DNA of 64,000 nucleotides, from positions 41,221,822-41,285,821 of the forward strand of contig OY754328.1 in NCBI GenBank assembly GCA_963573305.1. The letters run 5' to 3'. Source of the DNA: Pyrrhosoma nymphula (Eukaryota; Arthropoda; Insecta; Odonata; Coenagrionidae). Below the pieces are notes generated by a model. That model was given only the letters and a program-made list of their open reading frames with translations. It was not told the origin of the DNA and searched no databases. Both the position numbers and the translations under genes were made by a program. Shown here one piece after another: positions 46,258 through 58,896 of the stretch (position 1 is its first letter; the number at the start of each line of letters is the position of its first letter).

Positions 46258-47933
46258 GTTCCACCTCAGATACAGAACAGAAATTTTTTCATGGCTCGCT
46301 GTAATACCCGTTGTTCGCACTTACTGCTTGATAATTCTTCACTTTTTGGAATTTCTTCATTGCTAATAATAGGTACGGTGACAGTAATGATATATTATAA
46401 GAACCTAGGTCCAAACTCAACGGAGAAACTACAACTTACTTGGAAGAAACATTAATTTCGTGTTTATAAGTCTTTATAAAGACTTTCAAGATATTCTACT
46501 TAGTGTCCGCCATTTTGATTTCACAAAAATTGAAAATTTGACTTCAGATTCACAATTAGGCACCCAAAAGACCCCTTATCACCATATTTCACCAAAATTG
46601 AACTATAATTTCTATTTTTGGCAAAGTTTTTTCTCTTCGGGACCACTGTGCGGCGGCGCGTCACAGGAGGGAAATCAGGCACTGGTGGCAGAACTACAAA
46701 GTAAGATTTTTTGTCTGACAATAATTAGATTAAATCTTAAAATATGTCTCAGAATGGCTAAAATCTAACATAAGGTTATGCGTAGAAATTTCCACAAGAA
46801 AATTTATTTGCGGCAGTCATGAATATCTACTTACTCAAGGTTTTCTCGGATCCCCTCTCCCAGTGGCGTCACCCGGTGTGGTCTGCACGACCACACCGGG
46901 TGACACCAACATGCAAAATATTACAGTCTACAATTCTATGTCACTCTATGAAATTATTGCGTAAATATGACTACACGTGCTTCTAGAACAACCTTTGTTT
47001 TTATTGTTGCTGTTTTTTTTATAAAAGTCTGGTATTTATAGCTTCAATATTGTGGTAGGTAATAAGCGTTTATTAGCCTAGTAAAAGAGAATAATGATTG
47101 TGAAACTATGTCAATAAGTTTCTTAAACAAAAAAAAAGTTTATCTTATTTATAAATTTAATGACAACAATTTATGGTCCCATTATTTGGCACCGGTGGAC
47201 TCGGAGGAAACCCATTCTCTCAACATTACCAAGCTAACAAAGAATGCTTTTTTCAAGTACATCCATTCATTGGCCAATCAATTCAAGCCCTTTCATCCTT
47301 CTAACACTGCAAACATTTTTGAGATAGGTAATTCTTACACACTGCATTTGCCTACACACGTTTATCTCAGCATACCAAAGCTTCACCCACCATAGAATAA
47401 AGTGGGGAGGGGTACACTAATATCGTAACTCATCAGAATGATTACAATCTAATCAGTGCAAAACATAGATCTAATTTCCTCAATATCTGGACACACAGAT
47501 GAGCATGAAATATGATTATTTCTTGTAAATAGCCATCTTACTGTCAAGAACATCAAACAAAAAGAAAACAAAAGCTACAAAGAATATGAAAGGAACCAGA
47601 AGAACTGCATTTTGTGAGGAACCAACGGGAAGGAATCACAGCAACAATACAGAAAATAACACATCAAAAGGAAAACAAAATTGATGGTGTGTGATGAGCT
47701 ACTAAACAATTCATGATGAACACATTAGGTTTCTACTTTTTGGTAACTCTTTTAAGCTCTTGTTCCCAGACTTCAAGGTTGAGCAAAATAGAAACGTGTT
47801 CGAATTCAGCCATCTTGTATTTTCCTCCCTCCTCCAACATACATACCAACCAACATAGTTATATACAGTGTAGCCAACTTTAGAATACTACAGAGCGCAG
47901 CAAAGGAGGCACTGGGAGTTGAAGATTGACCAA
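46258..47933. other. No gene recognised
   Basis: AT-rich. A phrase GGACCACTGTGCGGCG at about 46640 recurs at 45675, hinting at another dispersed repeat. At 46863-46912 there is a short palindrome-like stretch (TCACCCGGTGTGGTC against GACCACACCGGGTGA). Confidence 0.35.
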
Positions 47934-50790
47934 TTAAAGAGTTTCTTGGTTCCATGATGAGTCGGAAAGAGTATCACTGTTGAAGAATAAGGCATATGAT
48001 AAAATGCTTTGTTGGGAAAGTACAAGAGGCTCTAAGAAATACAAAGAGAAAAGAAACAAAGAAAAGGATATACGTAAGAGTAACAAGAATAGGAAAAGGA
48101 AGGAGAATAGAAGATGGACTATGGACACTAGAAAAGGAGTTATTTGCTCTATACACAAAAAAGGTAACCCATCACACTGCTCCAATTATAAGGGAAGTAC
48201 TCTTCTATCTACCTCACACAAAGTGCTATCAAATATACTCTTATAAAAGCAACTCCCTTTTGCTGTAATGGAGATGGGCCCCTATCAATATGGTTTTAGA
48301 TAGGGTTACTCTACGATTGACCATCTATGCACCCTAGGGTATCCCTTATTTTCTAACTTCAATGCTTTCGAATGCTCACTCCCCGATTTTGTTACAATGA
48401 CCCTCAAACATGTGTACACAATATTTTATTGAGATAGAAGCATTCCAACCCGTACCGAATTGAACATTAACTCACACAAAAAACTTGCCCAGCCTTGTCA
48501 CACCTGGGCCTGTTGGTACTATCGGTATGTTAAGACTGCAGAGACGTCAGTGCTTCACTGGTTTTCAATCATTCCACAAGTGTTTCCAGGTTGCTTCTCT
48601 AACATAATGTCCCATGATTTATAAAGTACCTAGGAACTTGTATTTTTAATAGGAGATGTATAACACCAAAGAACTGGACAAAAATTGCCATCAAACAGAC
48701 AAGTGCTGGCAGTTTTATTTTATAAAATACGGAAGGTAATACTTTCAGTGAAGGAGCTAATCTTTTGGTTCATGAGTGATTGATATTTCGAGAGAAAGTA
48801 CGAGACCAGAGCCATTCAGCATATTTCACGGAAAGTAATTGACTTGCTTTGGAATAGAGAAAATCCAAAAGTACGCCAAGAAGAGTGAAGATCTTTATAA
48901 GTTCCGTGAAGAGGAGTTTAAACAAAATTTGGACAACCTATTTGATATCGCACATGCCAACACTCTAAAAACAATCAAGTTGGAAGAAGACAGGCTCTGT
49001 TTACTGTGACAGATGGAGCCAGGACATACAGGCTATCTTGCAGGAGTAGACCACTAACTCGCAGATAAAGAAGAGAGGGTGAAGCAGAGAAAATGACAAG
49101 AAGAATAAAGGCGAGAGTCACATCAGTATGCAGGATCTACATCTTCTGCTGAACATCCCTTCTTATCATCTGAAGATTCAGAGGAGGCATTTCCAAGTTC
49201 AGATAAAAATAGTGAGCAATGAAGAGATTGTAGAAAAGAGACTTCACAGAGTATAAGTAGAGATGGGCCACTCTGAAAATTACCTCGGTAATTTTCGTAA
49301 TTTACCGCATCCCTTGTAAATTACCGTAATTCTCTAGATAATTCACCTATGTTTGAGATAATTTTTCATACAGATAAATTCCCAACATGTTCTTTTAAGC
49401 CAAGTTCACATTTCCAACGTGTTTAATAATAAATTGAGGCATGTACAACTCATTTTTGGAATATTTCACTTAAATTATAACATTATAAGATTAAAGCTTT
49501 AGGATATTCTTCTTGATAATTTCTCATACTTTGACAAAAGAAAGCCAGATTGCGTGTTGCTGCCATAGTTCTGTTAACAATTGTAAAAATTTCTAATACA
49601 TTAATGTTGTATAAGGTATGGTTTAAACATGGTTATTCCCTTCCTATTGCTATTGGTTTTCTTATTTAACCATATATTTGCTGTTTAACACTTAAAACTA
49701 AAAAATACAGGAAAATTAAGGTAATTTTTTAATATTACAGTGGTAATTTACCCCAGATGAAAATTATGGTAATTTTCCCATCTCTAAGTACAAGTACAAC
49801 AATGCAGAATGCTGCAAAGAGAGGTAGCAAAGATTTCATTACTCCAAACTAGTCACTGCTTTGTGTAGATGCCAGCTGAGTGTAAGAGATTCAGTGCGCA
49901 TTCATCAGACAACAGCAGAGGCGCTTGGCCGCGATACCGAAGAGCTCTCCACAAATAAATCTGCTGGTCATTGAATGAGACAAAGACAAGAAGAGAAAGT
50001 TTTGAAGCAATGAAATCCACTTTCAAGGATGATATCTCTACAATTCTTTTTGTTCATAGTCTTCAGGGCCCTGAAGGCGACGGTGGAGGTAGCTGTTGAA
50101 ACGTCAGCCAACAAATACCTCACCTGGTGGAGGACCTGAGAATAAGTACTTCACCAACATTATATGCCAGGAAAAAACCAAATCCTACAATATATATGAC
50201 TGCAGGTGTCGGATATATGCATGGATCAACACAGACTGGAGGTTAAAAATTTGAAAAAGTTGCCAGTTAACAGATACACTATGGCCTAAAGAAACAAATG
50301 AATATTTACGAAAAATAATACAAAAACAAAACCAAAATACTTTTCAATGAAAATTGATTCGTCCAGTTCTGATTTAGAATAGGAGCAGAAAAATGGACCA
50401 TAACAAAGGGAACAGAATAACTATTAAATATTCAAAAGAAATATCCCGTGGAAATATATGGCCCAAAAAAGGAAGATAAATTATGGCGAGGGTGATACAA
50501 TAATGAGCTGGCTACATCGTATAGACTTTGAGGTTGTAACAAACATCAAATTAGCCAGATTAACTTGGGCTGGATTGTATGTGATTAGAATGCAAGATGC
50601 TGACATTATCTGAGAGTATTGACGGTACAGCAGGAGGGAAAGGTAGGTCTTCGACGGACTGAACAGTGACACCAGACATCTGGGTATGTATATAGAATTT
50701 GTGGGCGGCTGCTAGGGCAAGAAAGACTTGTAGGGATATTCCGGAGGAGGCCAAGACTCGGCAATGGGTTGTATGGAGAGCCACAGACAA
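47934..50790 (+). pseudogene. RTE-type LINE, heavily decayed
   Basis: At 48130-48245 the frame reads GVICSIHKKGNPSHCSNYKG, then STSHKVLSNILL, the opening of an RTE/BovB-like reverse transcriptase; YQYGFR follows at about 48280. Near 50540-50765 the typical C-terminus appears in pieces: ARLTWAG, GRSSTD, TPDIWV, RARKTCRDIPEEAKTRQW. Stops and frameshifts are numerous, and the central reverse transcriptase is unreadable. A hAT MITE (49258-49786) interrupts it. A CTGAAGGCGA, then GTTGAAACGTCAGCC motif at 50070-50108 resembles the Penelope-like termini and may belong to another insertion. Confidence 0.65.
49258..49786. mobile_element. hAT MITE (TAGAGATGGG family), copy a
   Basis: Ends TAGAGATGGGCC and CCCATCTCTA with AGTATAAG before and AGTACAAG after, an 8-bp duplication with one change. 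The subterminal part is rich in AATTACCG/GGTAATTT palindromes. 529 bp, non-coding. A second copy is at 58326. Confidence 0.8.
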
Positions 50791-50990
50791 AGAAGACTAT
50801 TTGGAACATTTATTTCAAATCACAAGTTTCACTAAAAGATTTTAAAACTACCCCAAATGGCAATCAAAAAATAATTTCCCATAAACAAATGTGTTATGCT
50901 CAAATACTTGGAATCAATACAATTAAAAATGTAAAAAGATTAAACTTTCACAGAAGAAAATCAACAAATGTTTTATGTAATCAGAAATAA

Positions 50991-51139
50991 AAATGAATCA
51001 TAACTGGAAAAATTTTTTAAAAACAACTCCACACAGGTAACATGTTCATTTATTTTGAATGTCTTTTTAACAGACTTCGTCAACAAATATGAGTACATAC
51101 AAAATCAATCTTCTTGAGATGAAGATTATTATCGCCTTA
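50991..51139 (-). other. 3' untranslated region of uroporphyrinogen-III synthase
   Basis: AATAAA on the minus strand at 51054-51049, 86 bases after the stop codon, is a fitting poly(A) signal. Confidence 0.55.
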
Positions 51140-53360
51140 TCATACACTTTTAAACTTAACAACAGCTTCTAACAGTGAGCAAGGATTTGGCTTATTAGCT
51201 GTGGCCCAAACATTAACGCCATGCTCTTGTAAGGCATTTGCTGTACTTGGACCAATGCAGACAAACTATAACAAGAAAATTACTAAATTAATCAAGAGTT
51301 AAAACTGCTAAATCAAAAGTTTGTCATAGTCATCCAAAAAACATTACCTTAATATTTTCCATTGAGACTAAACTAGACTTCATTATTGGTACTGTGTACT
51401 TCACTCCGGAAGGACTGAAGAATACAATAAAGTCAGGAACTTTCTGAAGAAACAATATGAAGTTAGAGTCGAATGCAAAGGCATTGATGTAAGAAATGTT
51501 CACTCTATGAATATATATTACAATTACACACTTTTATATTTCTTACCCCATCATTCCCAATTATTCTTGTCATCACCCGAGCAACAATTGATATTGGCCT
51601 TCCATAAAATGATACATATATATCGTTTGATCAATAAGTAGCATGATACATTACAAATAGATAGAAATAATGGATATAATTACGAGTAATCATAAGAGAT
51701 TAATATTATCGGTGAAAAGTCACCATTTTGGTGCAAACTTCCAAATATAGGAACAATGAAATATAGGATTTTCATAACCATGCCTATGAATTATTTTAAT
51801 GTCTCACTTTATAATGTGACAGTTGGTAAAGTTTTATTTGATAAAAAATATAGTTTTACAATAGTGACAAAAGCAGTGTCCTTGCCTAGAAACGTGACTT
51901 TGTGATGCAAGGTAAAAAATTTGGCCAACACTGTAAAAAAAATTCAATTACAGTGAAGGAACAAAAGATGTTTTTTTTTACAAAAGATTAAAGATTTGAA
52001 AATTGTGACTCTACATCAAATTTTGCTCAATATTTGTTAGACTTGAATTGGCAGTGATGTGGAAAAGGAAGAAAACTGGATTTTCTATAACAATTTGCAA
52101 TTTTTAATTCAGGATGTTTAAAGCTGGAGAACGACGGGATATTTTTAAAACCACTCTCTGCATTCACCATTAATGTTACCAAAGAATTTTCATATGCCTT
52201 AATCTCCTTTTTATTTATTATCTTTTCCTCTCCCCAATCATCTTAAAAAACACTCCCCACCCCTCCTATGCCTTTCTAGTAATGTTTATACGTCATAATG
52301 TTTCTACTTCCGTTACTGATTATGGTATCATTCCTCCCCAACTTAAAAAACAAACCTCCCCCGTCCCCTTTTGAGTTGTATTTGTACTATGTACATGCTA
52401 GCTCTATTGTACCTTAATAATGACAATGATTATTGAAACCAAGGTCAGATATAAAAAACCATGGAACATACAAATTACCAAGTAATTTAAATTAGTGACA
52501 TGTACTAATCTTATAAAGCTGGCTTTTGGTGATAAATTTTCTAAAAATATACGTGAATGGCAAAGCATGCTTTGCCATTCACGTATATTGCAATACCTAA
52601 GCCTTCACTTAACTAAAGGAAGTAATTACCTCTTTAATAGCACCACGTAAATTTTCTTCCAACGACGGATGCTGGCAAGTTCTATAAACAGTCACTTCCT
52701 CAACAGAAATTCCCTTTTCCTTCAGATACTGTGGAAGGGTATCAGTCTTTAAGTTTCCGCAAGGAAAGAGTAAAGTTTTACTAAACTGCCCTAAAAAATA
52801 TCACAAAGTTGTGAGAAAAGGCATTAGTTAGACATGTCTGTGAACTACATAAACCTTCCAAAAATAAAAATCATTTGCACAAGTGGACAAATAAAAGATC
52901 TTACTCTTGGCTATTTCTTCGCCTAACTCTCTAGCACTGCCACTCTCTTTTCCTTCACTTTTTAAACCCAGGAGATCAAAAAGGCAACGACTAGTTGTTT
53001 CTCCCACCGCAAACATGGAACATGATTTCCACCCTGAATGCAACACATCCTGCTCACCCAAACACAACGATATTGCTTTGACTGCTCGTGGGCTGGTGAA
53101 AATTATCCCTAGAACATAGACGAATATCATGCATAAAGATACTTGTCCATCCTTGTGTTGCCACTTTATAATCTATTATACATACCTGAGTAAGAGCTAG
53201 GATCACTCAACTTTTCAGAGAGTGAATCCAAATTGCAAAATTCGAATTCTATCGGCGGAATAATTGCAGCATTTATACCAGCTTCTTGAAATTTAAGCTC
53301 GTAAACATCAGCCTGAGTGTCGGCTTCTAAAGCTTTGAAAATGATCGCACACTGAGACAT
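51140..53360 (-). CDS. UROS: Uroporphyrinogen-III synthase (five exons)
   Basis: Fourth enzyme of heme biosynthesis: closes linear hydroxymethylbilane to uroporphyrinogen III with inversion of ring D, in the cytosol. Exons on the minus strand: 53360-53186, 53108-52905, 52790-52630, 51443-51348 and 51265-51140, all with GT-AG borders and matching phases (1, 1, 0, 0). The joined frame is 253 codons, close to the ~265 residues of animal homologues. Family hallmarks in order: N-terminal lobe with FKALEAD, then GIIFTSPRAV (exons 1/2), FAVGETTS, FPCGNLKTDTLPQYLKEKGI and EEVTVYRTCQHP (exon 3), FIVFFSPSGVKYT (exon 4), and CIGPSTANAL with a short C-terminus (exon 5). I see no frameshift or premature stop, so the gene looks functional. 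The start ATG at 53358-53360 is the first in exon 1. Confidence 0.93.
52546..52589. repeat. Perfect 44-bp palindrome in UROS intron 3
   Basis: Two 22-base halves (AATATACGTGAATGGCAAAG with CA, and its exact complement) meet without a spacer around GCATGC. It sits 41 bases from the exon 3 donor. It could form a cruciform, or a hairpin in the pre-mRNA. Confidence 0.9.
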
Positions 53361-53716
53361 TTCATTTAATAAGGTATATGACTGGGATGGCTTTTTATTT
53401 TATTCACATATTTCACCACTAATTACGATGACAACAAATTCTTCAGCCATTGTCACCCCCGCCTCCTCTTTCGGATTGTATCGCGTTTTGCTCGTCTTTT
53501 GTTCAAATATTCAGTAAGTGAAAGACGAAATATATGCCCGCGGAACTATGATTGATTATTTTTGTTGGTTGTAAGGTTACCTCTTTGTTTTTGGTCTAAA
53601 TTGGTAAATATAACATAATATTAATTTATTTAATGCATAAAGGTAACCCCAATAGTGCATTAAAATAAAAACACACATCAAAAAATAAAACATCACTCAA
53701 AAAACACATTGTATTC
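53361..53716. other. 5' flank of UROS
   Basis: A pyrimidine-rich and CpG-containing segment at 53450-53540 probably includes the UROS promoter. No clear TATA; no other gene. Confidence 0.35.
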
Positions 53717-54028
53717 TTAGCAATTAGCAATGCCATAAATCTTTGATTTAAAACAAGAAAAGGAGTCATTAAAAATATCGATACTCCTGTCCATTTTTAA
53801 AAACTCGTTAGGAGTCCTTACTATCCGCACCATAGGAGAGTACTTCCGTATGTTTACCCTCTTGGCTGGTTCTTTGAGTAGAGGAGTATGTCTAGATCTC
53901 CTCAATGGTGTGTTAAAATAAATATAACTTAGTATCTCACTTGATGAAATGGAACCTGCTAAAATATTTCTGCAGAAAACGCTGTCAATAACTTTACGGC
54001 TAGTCTCTAGCGTGTACAAGTTATACAT
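53717..54028 (-). pseudogene. LINE ORF2 C-terminal fragment
   Basis: A 103-codon frame with LETSRKVIDSVFCRNILAGS, PLRRSRHTPLLKEP and SPMVRIVRTPNEF matches the post-reverse-transcriptase tail of jockey/CR1-type elements. Only this end remains. Confidence 0.6.
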
Positions 54029-55162
54029 GGAACACAGGTTCTAATAATCGCACCTATGATATGTAACATTTTCTATATATATTTAAACAGTAACACCGTT
54101 ATGTGATCCTGCTGACTTTCAGTCATTTTTGTACTTAGAGAGAGGCTCAACCTCTCGTACTTGTATATTTTAATCATTTTCTGAGTGGAAACTCTCATAA
54201 CGGTCGCCTGGCACTCGACCTGTGGGTAAAATGCTTGTAACCTGGTTGGTTTTATGTGTGAAATATATTGATAGTTCAGTTATTGATTGATAATACTTGT
54301 GTTTCATTCAATTTCCTCATTTGTCTCACCTGAGCTTGGAAAGAGTTTTTCTTTACTGGTGTTATCGGCGAGAAAAACTATTCCCTTTCTCCCGATAGCG
54401 CTTCAGCATGCAGGCATCTACATGATACCCTACATCATCATGTAGGCACCTACATTAACCCATGTAGCCAGCTACATAAATTTTCACTAGGGATCCAATC
54501 GGTGGTAAGTGCAAAAGCTGAAGATATGTTATTGGTCATTTCAAATTTCCCACAAAGCTTCTTTTTTTGACAAAAACTGAGTAAGCAATGCTTCTGCAGT
54601 GTCATTGTCCTTCACAGTCACATTATTATCTATTAAAAGGCATATTCCATTCACCAGCAACTCCCAGTGCTTCAAATATACTTTTCTCAAGACTGATGAA
54701 AGAACTACGTTATGCTATAAAAGGGAATCCAGTTAATTGTCAATCTCTCTCTGGCTTTCATTATCTTTCTCATGCTTTTAATGGCACTGTTAATCATTTC
54801 AACTATGATGATCTGGCTCATTTTTCAAAATTAGTCTGTCCATATATTTTACCATTGCTGATATTCCAATGTAATCAATCGTCTTTGGTCACATTTCCAA
54901 ATCATTAATCTAACTCAATGAAAATTATTAGTTAAACCTAATGGCACCAACCATTACATATTGTCTGGAACAAATTCCCAAACCATTAAAAATAATCCAG
55001 TTGAGAAAAGTTGAGGATCCTGAATAATATGTTAAATATTCCCTGACAGTTCAAACAATGCTTTGTGCTCAATATGCACTAAAATCACAATTGGCTATGA
55101 ACTTTATGTACAATGTTGTGGATTCTCCTTGTCCACTCTTTTTTCTTGTGTTTTCATTACAG
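54029..55162. other. No gene recognised
   Basis: Includes a 106-codon plus-strand frame at 54588-54908 with no recognised motif, and a CTACAT-rich patch at 54417-54477. Confidence 0.3.
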
Positions 55163-55351
55163 ACTGGACCTAATGCAGAATTTTTTTTGGAGAAAATAAG
55201 GATTGAAACAGATCGGCAGAAGTTGTTTATTTTTTTAAATGGTAGCTTTATATGCCAAAAACTGCCCAACAGGCTCATCCAGAGCAAAAAGCTCATAAGA
55301 AAGCTTTGTATACGTATAAAACAATTCGAAAGCAGAAAAATATCTTATTAA
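55163..55351 (+). CDS. Possible terminal exon, unknown protein
   Basis: A strong polypyrimidine tract and acceptor (TTGTGTTTTCATTACAG) lead into a frame open to TAA at 55349-55351, followed by AATAAA at 55367-55372. The product would be basic and lysine/arginine-rich (RIETDRQKLF, LIRKLCIRIKQF). A second frame is open over the last 100 bases. No upstream exons were found, so it may be the remains of a processed or repeat-derived sequence. Confidence 0.3.
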   Translation, partial: TGPNAEFFLEKIRIETDRQKLFIFLNGSFICQKLPNRLIQSKKLIRKLCIRIKQFESRKISY

Positions 55352-55540
55352 TATTGTTATAAAGTGAATAAACATATTGTTGATTCATATCAGTTTTTTT
55401 ACAGAGTTCTTTCCTCTAATATTTTTCTTTCACTATTATTAGCTATCTATATATTAGCACATAGTCTCTTTCCTCTAGCTTCCTTATAGAAATACCCATT
55501 CAAAAATTTCAGTGAACATTTTTTTATTTGGGAGTACATA

Positions 55541-56499
55541 CAGGGTCCATTATGAAAGTAATGCGCATTCTCTGGGAAAAATAGATTTATTGATCGTACT
55601 TGTACAAATGGTTAAAATTCTTCAAAATACTCTCCCCCTGCATCAATACACTTGTGGAAACGTGTCTGCCATGCCTGGAAGGCACCCTTAAACTCCTCGA
55701 CGGGAATGTCTCTCAGGAATGTTGTAACATGCTTCTGGAGGTTTTCAACGGTCTCCCAATGCTTTCCTTTCAGCTCTCTCTTCAGTCGGGGAAACAAAAA
55801 GAAGTCGCACGGAGCCAAGTCGGGACTGTAAGGGGGCTGGGGAACCAACGGGGGGTGTTGTTCCTGGCCAGGAAGTTGGTAACGATTAAGGACGTGTGGC
55901 TGGGGGCATTGTCATGGTGGAGCTTGACCGTGCCTTTGATGTCAGCCCTCACGCGCGTGACCCTGCGCATTTGCAGATCCTCGGTCACTATCCCATCTAC
56001 CGCAAATGTGGACATGTGTAGGGTGTCAGCAATTTGCTGGATGCTCAATCGACAGTTGGAACGCAAAACTTCGCGCACACGATTCAAGTTTTCGTCGGTT
56101 CTCGCCGTTGTTGGGCGTCCAGAACGGGGTTTGTCGGCGATCTCCTCCCGGCCCTCCTGGAATGCCTTGTGGCACCTCCCGGACTGTGACCTTGAAATGC
56201 AATCATCCTTGAAGGCCTCTTGAAGCATCTGGAATGTTTTGGTAGCATTCTTTCCAAGCTGCACGAAAAATTTGATGGCGTATCGCTGTTCAATCGAACG
56301 CTTCATCGCGCCGTGTTACAAAGTCGAGAAACACTCTTCATGTGGAGGCCTGTCTTTCTGCTCAGACTGCACGGAGCAAATTGGCAACCAGCTGTGTTGG
56401 AAGGGCAGACCCCCAACTACATTTCCCGACATTTATCGCAATGCCATATATTGTCACGTCACAATAAAATCATGCGCATTACTTTCATAATGGACCCTG
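55541..56499 (-). mobile_element. mariner element, internally deleted
   Basis: 28-bp terminal inverted repeats match perfectly (beginning CAGGGTCCATTATGAAAG at 55541 and ending at 56499) and TA lies on both sides. The minus strand encodes the N-terminal helix-turn-helix (AIKFFVQLGKNATKTFQMLQ, RSGRPTTARTDEN), the VTEDLQMRRV linker, and then jumps directly to HHDNAPSHT (second catalytic Asp region). YSPDLAPCDFFLFP (third) follows after a frameshift at about 55830. The segment with the first catalytic Asp is gone, so the element is non-autonomous: 959 bp against ~1.3 kb for a full mariner. Confidence 0.9.
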
Positions 56500-56589
56500 T
56501 ATATATTTCCCATATCTGTTTGTGAAAATAGCTGTTTTGATATGTGGCATCTGCTTTGATGATATTCAAGTGGGAATGCCCAGCATGGA

Positions 56590-56805
56590 TAGTACCCTTA
56601 TGGACTAGTATCTATTTGGAAATGAATCCATATAGAAAAGTCCTCATATGGAACTTATCCACATGGGTATCAGAAAATTATCCAAATAGAAATTGTCCTC
56701 ATGGAAAAGTATCCGCATTGAAATTATCCATTCAGAAATGTATCCATATAGAAATTATCCATGCAGGGAGGTATTCTAATGGAAATTTTCCCCGGGACAG
56801 TATCC
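56590..56805 (+). repeat. Degenerate minisatellite, ~18-22-bp unit
   Basis: Variants of ATCCATATAGAAATT and (T/C)CCTCATGGAAAAGTA recur about ten times (for example at 56610, 56670, 56720, 56740). Units are diverged from each other. Confidence 0.6.
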
Positions 56806-57432
56806 GAAAGTTCAGAATCATCAGGAAATTTCTTATAGGGGATCAATGCTCCCCCTTTGGCCTGGAATTTTTTTGCCTGCATGTCATGGGTGACTGGGAA
56901 TAATTGTTTTCCGGCTATTTTTTAAAGGAATAAATCATATTGGTTCTACATATGTGAGAGATTGAAGTATGTAATTTAATCAATGGGGTTTGCCATATTT
57001 TTAGAATGAACAAAGTTTTCCCCCATGTCTCACAACAGTTTGATGTAAATATTTAATGCCCCTGTGAAATAGGCAATGCCAATGCATAAAATATCCAGTA
57101 GCGTATGTAAGATTGACTTCTGGGGGGGGTTCATTAATATTTATTTGCATCATCAAACAATGATACTTAGATTTATTATTCACTGAAACAATAATGAAAT
57201 CAACATTGTCTTTTCGTGAAGACAATTCAACTAGGTATGTATATTTTTCAGCTCAATAAGCAAAATTCTAAACTCTATAGTTCAGGTAAACGAACAAAAA
57301 CAAATTCAGGTAAACACGTTTTTGGGGGGGTTTAAACCCTAAACCTCCCCTCCCCCCGTCGGTATGCCACTGAAAATATCAATATATCCCCCATGTAAAA
57401 ATTCATATCTGCGTCACTGCTCCAGATATGTA

Positions 57433-57668
57433 CAGTCGCCGCATAAAGTCTGGCGATATTGGCAACTTAATCCCCTTAATTCACTAGCCCACAAGACGAG
57501 GTTCCAATTCACGACTACTCTCATCACTTTGTCACCTCCTTCCCACACCCCCCATCCTATCTATCTCCCCTCCCCTCCCCTCACTTTTGAATCAGTGGAG
57601 CCACACAAAATCGTAGTTTCACTTATTCGGCACTTTTGTCGATGTCACCAGACTTTATGCGGCGACTG
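57433..57668. mobile_element. Tc1/mariner-type MITE
   Basis: Left end CAGTCGCCGCATAAAGTCTG and its inverted copy at the right, with TA on each side (57431-57432 and 57669-57670). 236 bp, no transposase. Flanking ATATG/CATAT also mirrors, extending the palindrome. Confidence 0.8.
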
Positions 57669-58325
57669 TACATATCCTGGTGAAGTTCTTGCTTACTTCA
57701 AGGATTTTGTTCCGAGCTGTCAGACTTCTCTTATGGTAGAATGCCGTTTTCACCTGTGATATCCTACTATAGAGATAATTATTTCCTTCTTGGTTCTTCC
57801 ATTGCTGGTGATTCTACTTCTCAAATAGAGTTCACTCTTTCCACTTCTTTCAGCTCCTGATTCCCCCATTTTATACCTTTTCCTTCTTCATGTCTTCTTC
57901 CTGAGTCCATTGCCTTAGTCATGCTTTGTTTATCTTTTGGGCGCACTCTGCATTGGCATTTCTAAGTTATGAGGTGTCTCCTTAAGATCTCTTTCTGTCT
58001 CTGCTGACACGGGTGTATCATTGCCAAAACGCGGCATGTTGCTTCTTTCTCAGTGTATACGCATTCCTAAACCCTTTTCATTTACTTTATGTTACACTCT
58101 TGATGTGGACATTAAATATCAAGAGACTTAAGTCTGCATCATGGTCTCGAACCTTTTCTACTCTTGCGTCCTCAATTCATCCAATCTAGAAAATTAAAAT
58201 ACGTACAGCTTATGAAATACAGTGCTTCTGAAATTTTGTGAGACACTTAAACACGTGACCCATTCCCATCTTTCATTCCAGTGAGTGGAGGTGGAGTGCC
58301 TTGGAGGAATGCATTTAATGGTGAC

Positions 58326-58896
58326 TAAAGATGGGCCACTTTGAAAATTACCACGGTAATTTTCATGAATTACCATGGTATTTTTCGTAATATACCGTGC
58401 CCCTTGAAAATTCCTGTAATATTCAGTAATTTTCTAGTTAGTTCACCCATGTTTGAGATAATTATTCATACAGATAAATTCCCAACATGTTCTTTTAAGC
58501 TAAGTCCACATTTCTGACGTGTTTAATTATAAATTGAGGAATATCCAACTTATTTTTGGCATATTTTACTTAAATGATAACATTATTGAGTAATTATTAG
58601 TAGAATATTCTTCTTGAAAATTTCTCATACTTTGACAAAAGAAAGCCAGATTGCATGTAGCTGCCGTATTTCTTTTTACAATTTTGAAAATTTCTAATAG
58701 ATTTATGCTGCATTAGGTATGGTTTAAACATCGTATCCTCTCCCTTTTGCTAATGGCATTCTTATTTAACCATACATCTTCTGTTAAATACTTAAAACTG
58801 AAAAATACTGGAAAATTACGGTAATTTTTGAAAATTACCGTAATTTACCGCGGTAATTTACCTCAGATGAAAATTATGGAAATATTCCCATATCTA
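58326..58896. mobile_element. hAT MITE (TAGAGATGGG family), copy b
   Basis: Ends TAAAGATGGGCC and CCCATATCTA; the flanks ATGGTGAC and TTGGTGGC agree at six of eight positions. Internal sequence is collinear with copy a at 49258, for example CATACAGATAAATTCCCAAC. 571 bp. Confidence 0.75.

Noticed and set aside
45575..46320. Alanine/arginine/proline-rich frames at 45.6-46.3 kb
   Set aside because: Products of the G/C-rich ends of the hAT-type MITE, repeated in every copy on either strand.
54588..54908. 106-codon plus-strand frame
   Set aside because: Low-complexity hydrophobic composition without motif; no acceptor or poly(A) support.
55600..56223. 207-codon plus-strand frame
   Set aside because: Antisense shadow of the mariner transposase on the minus strand.
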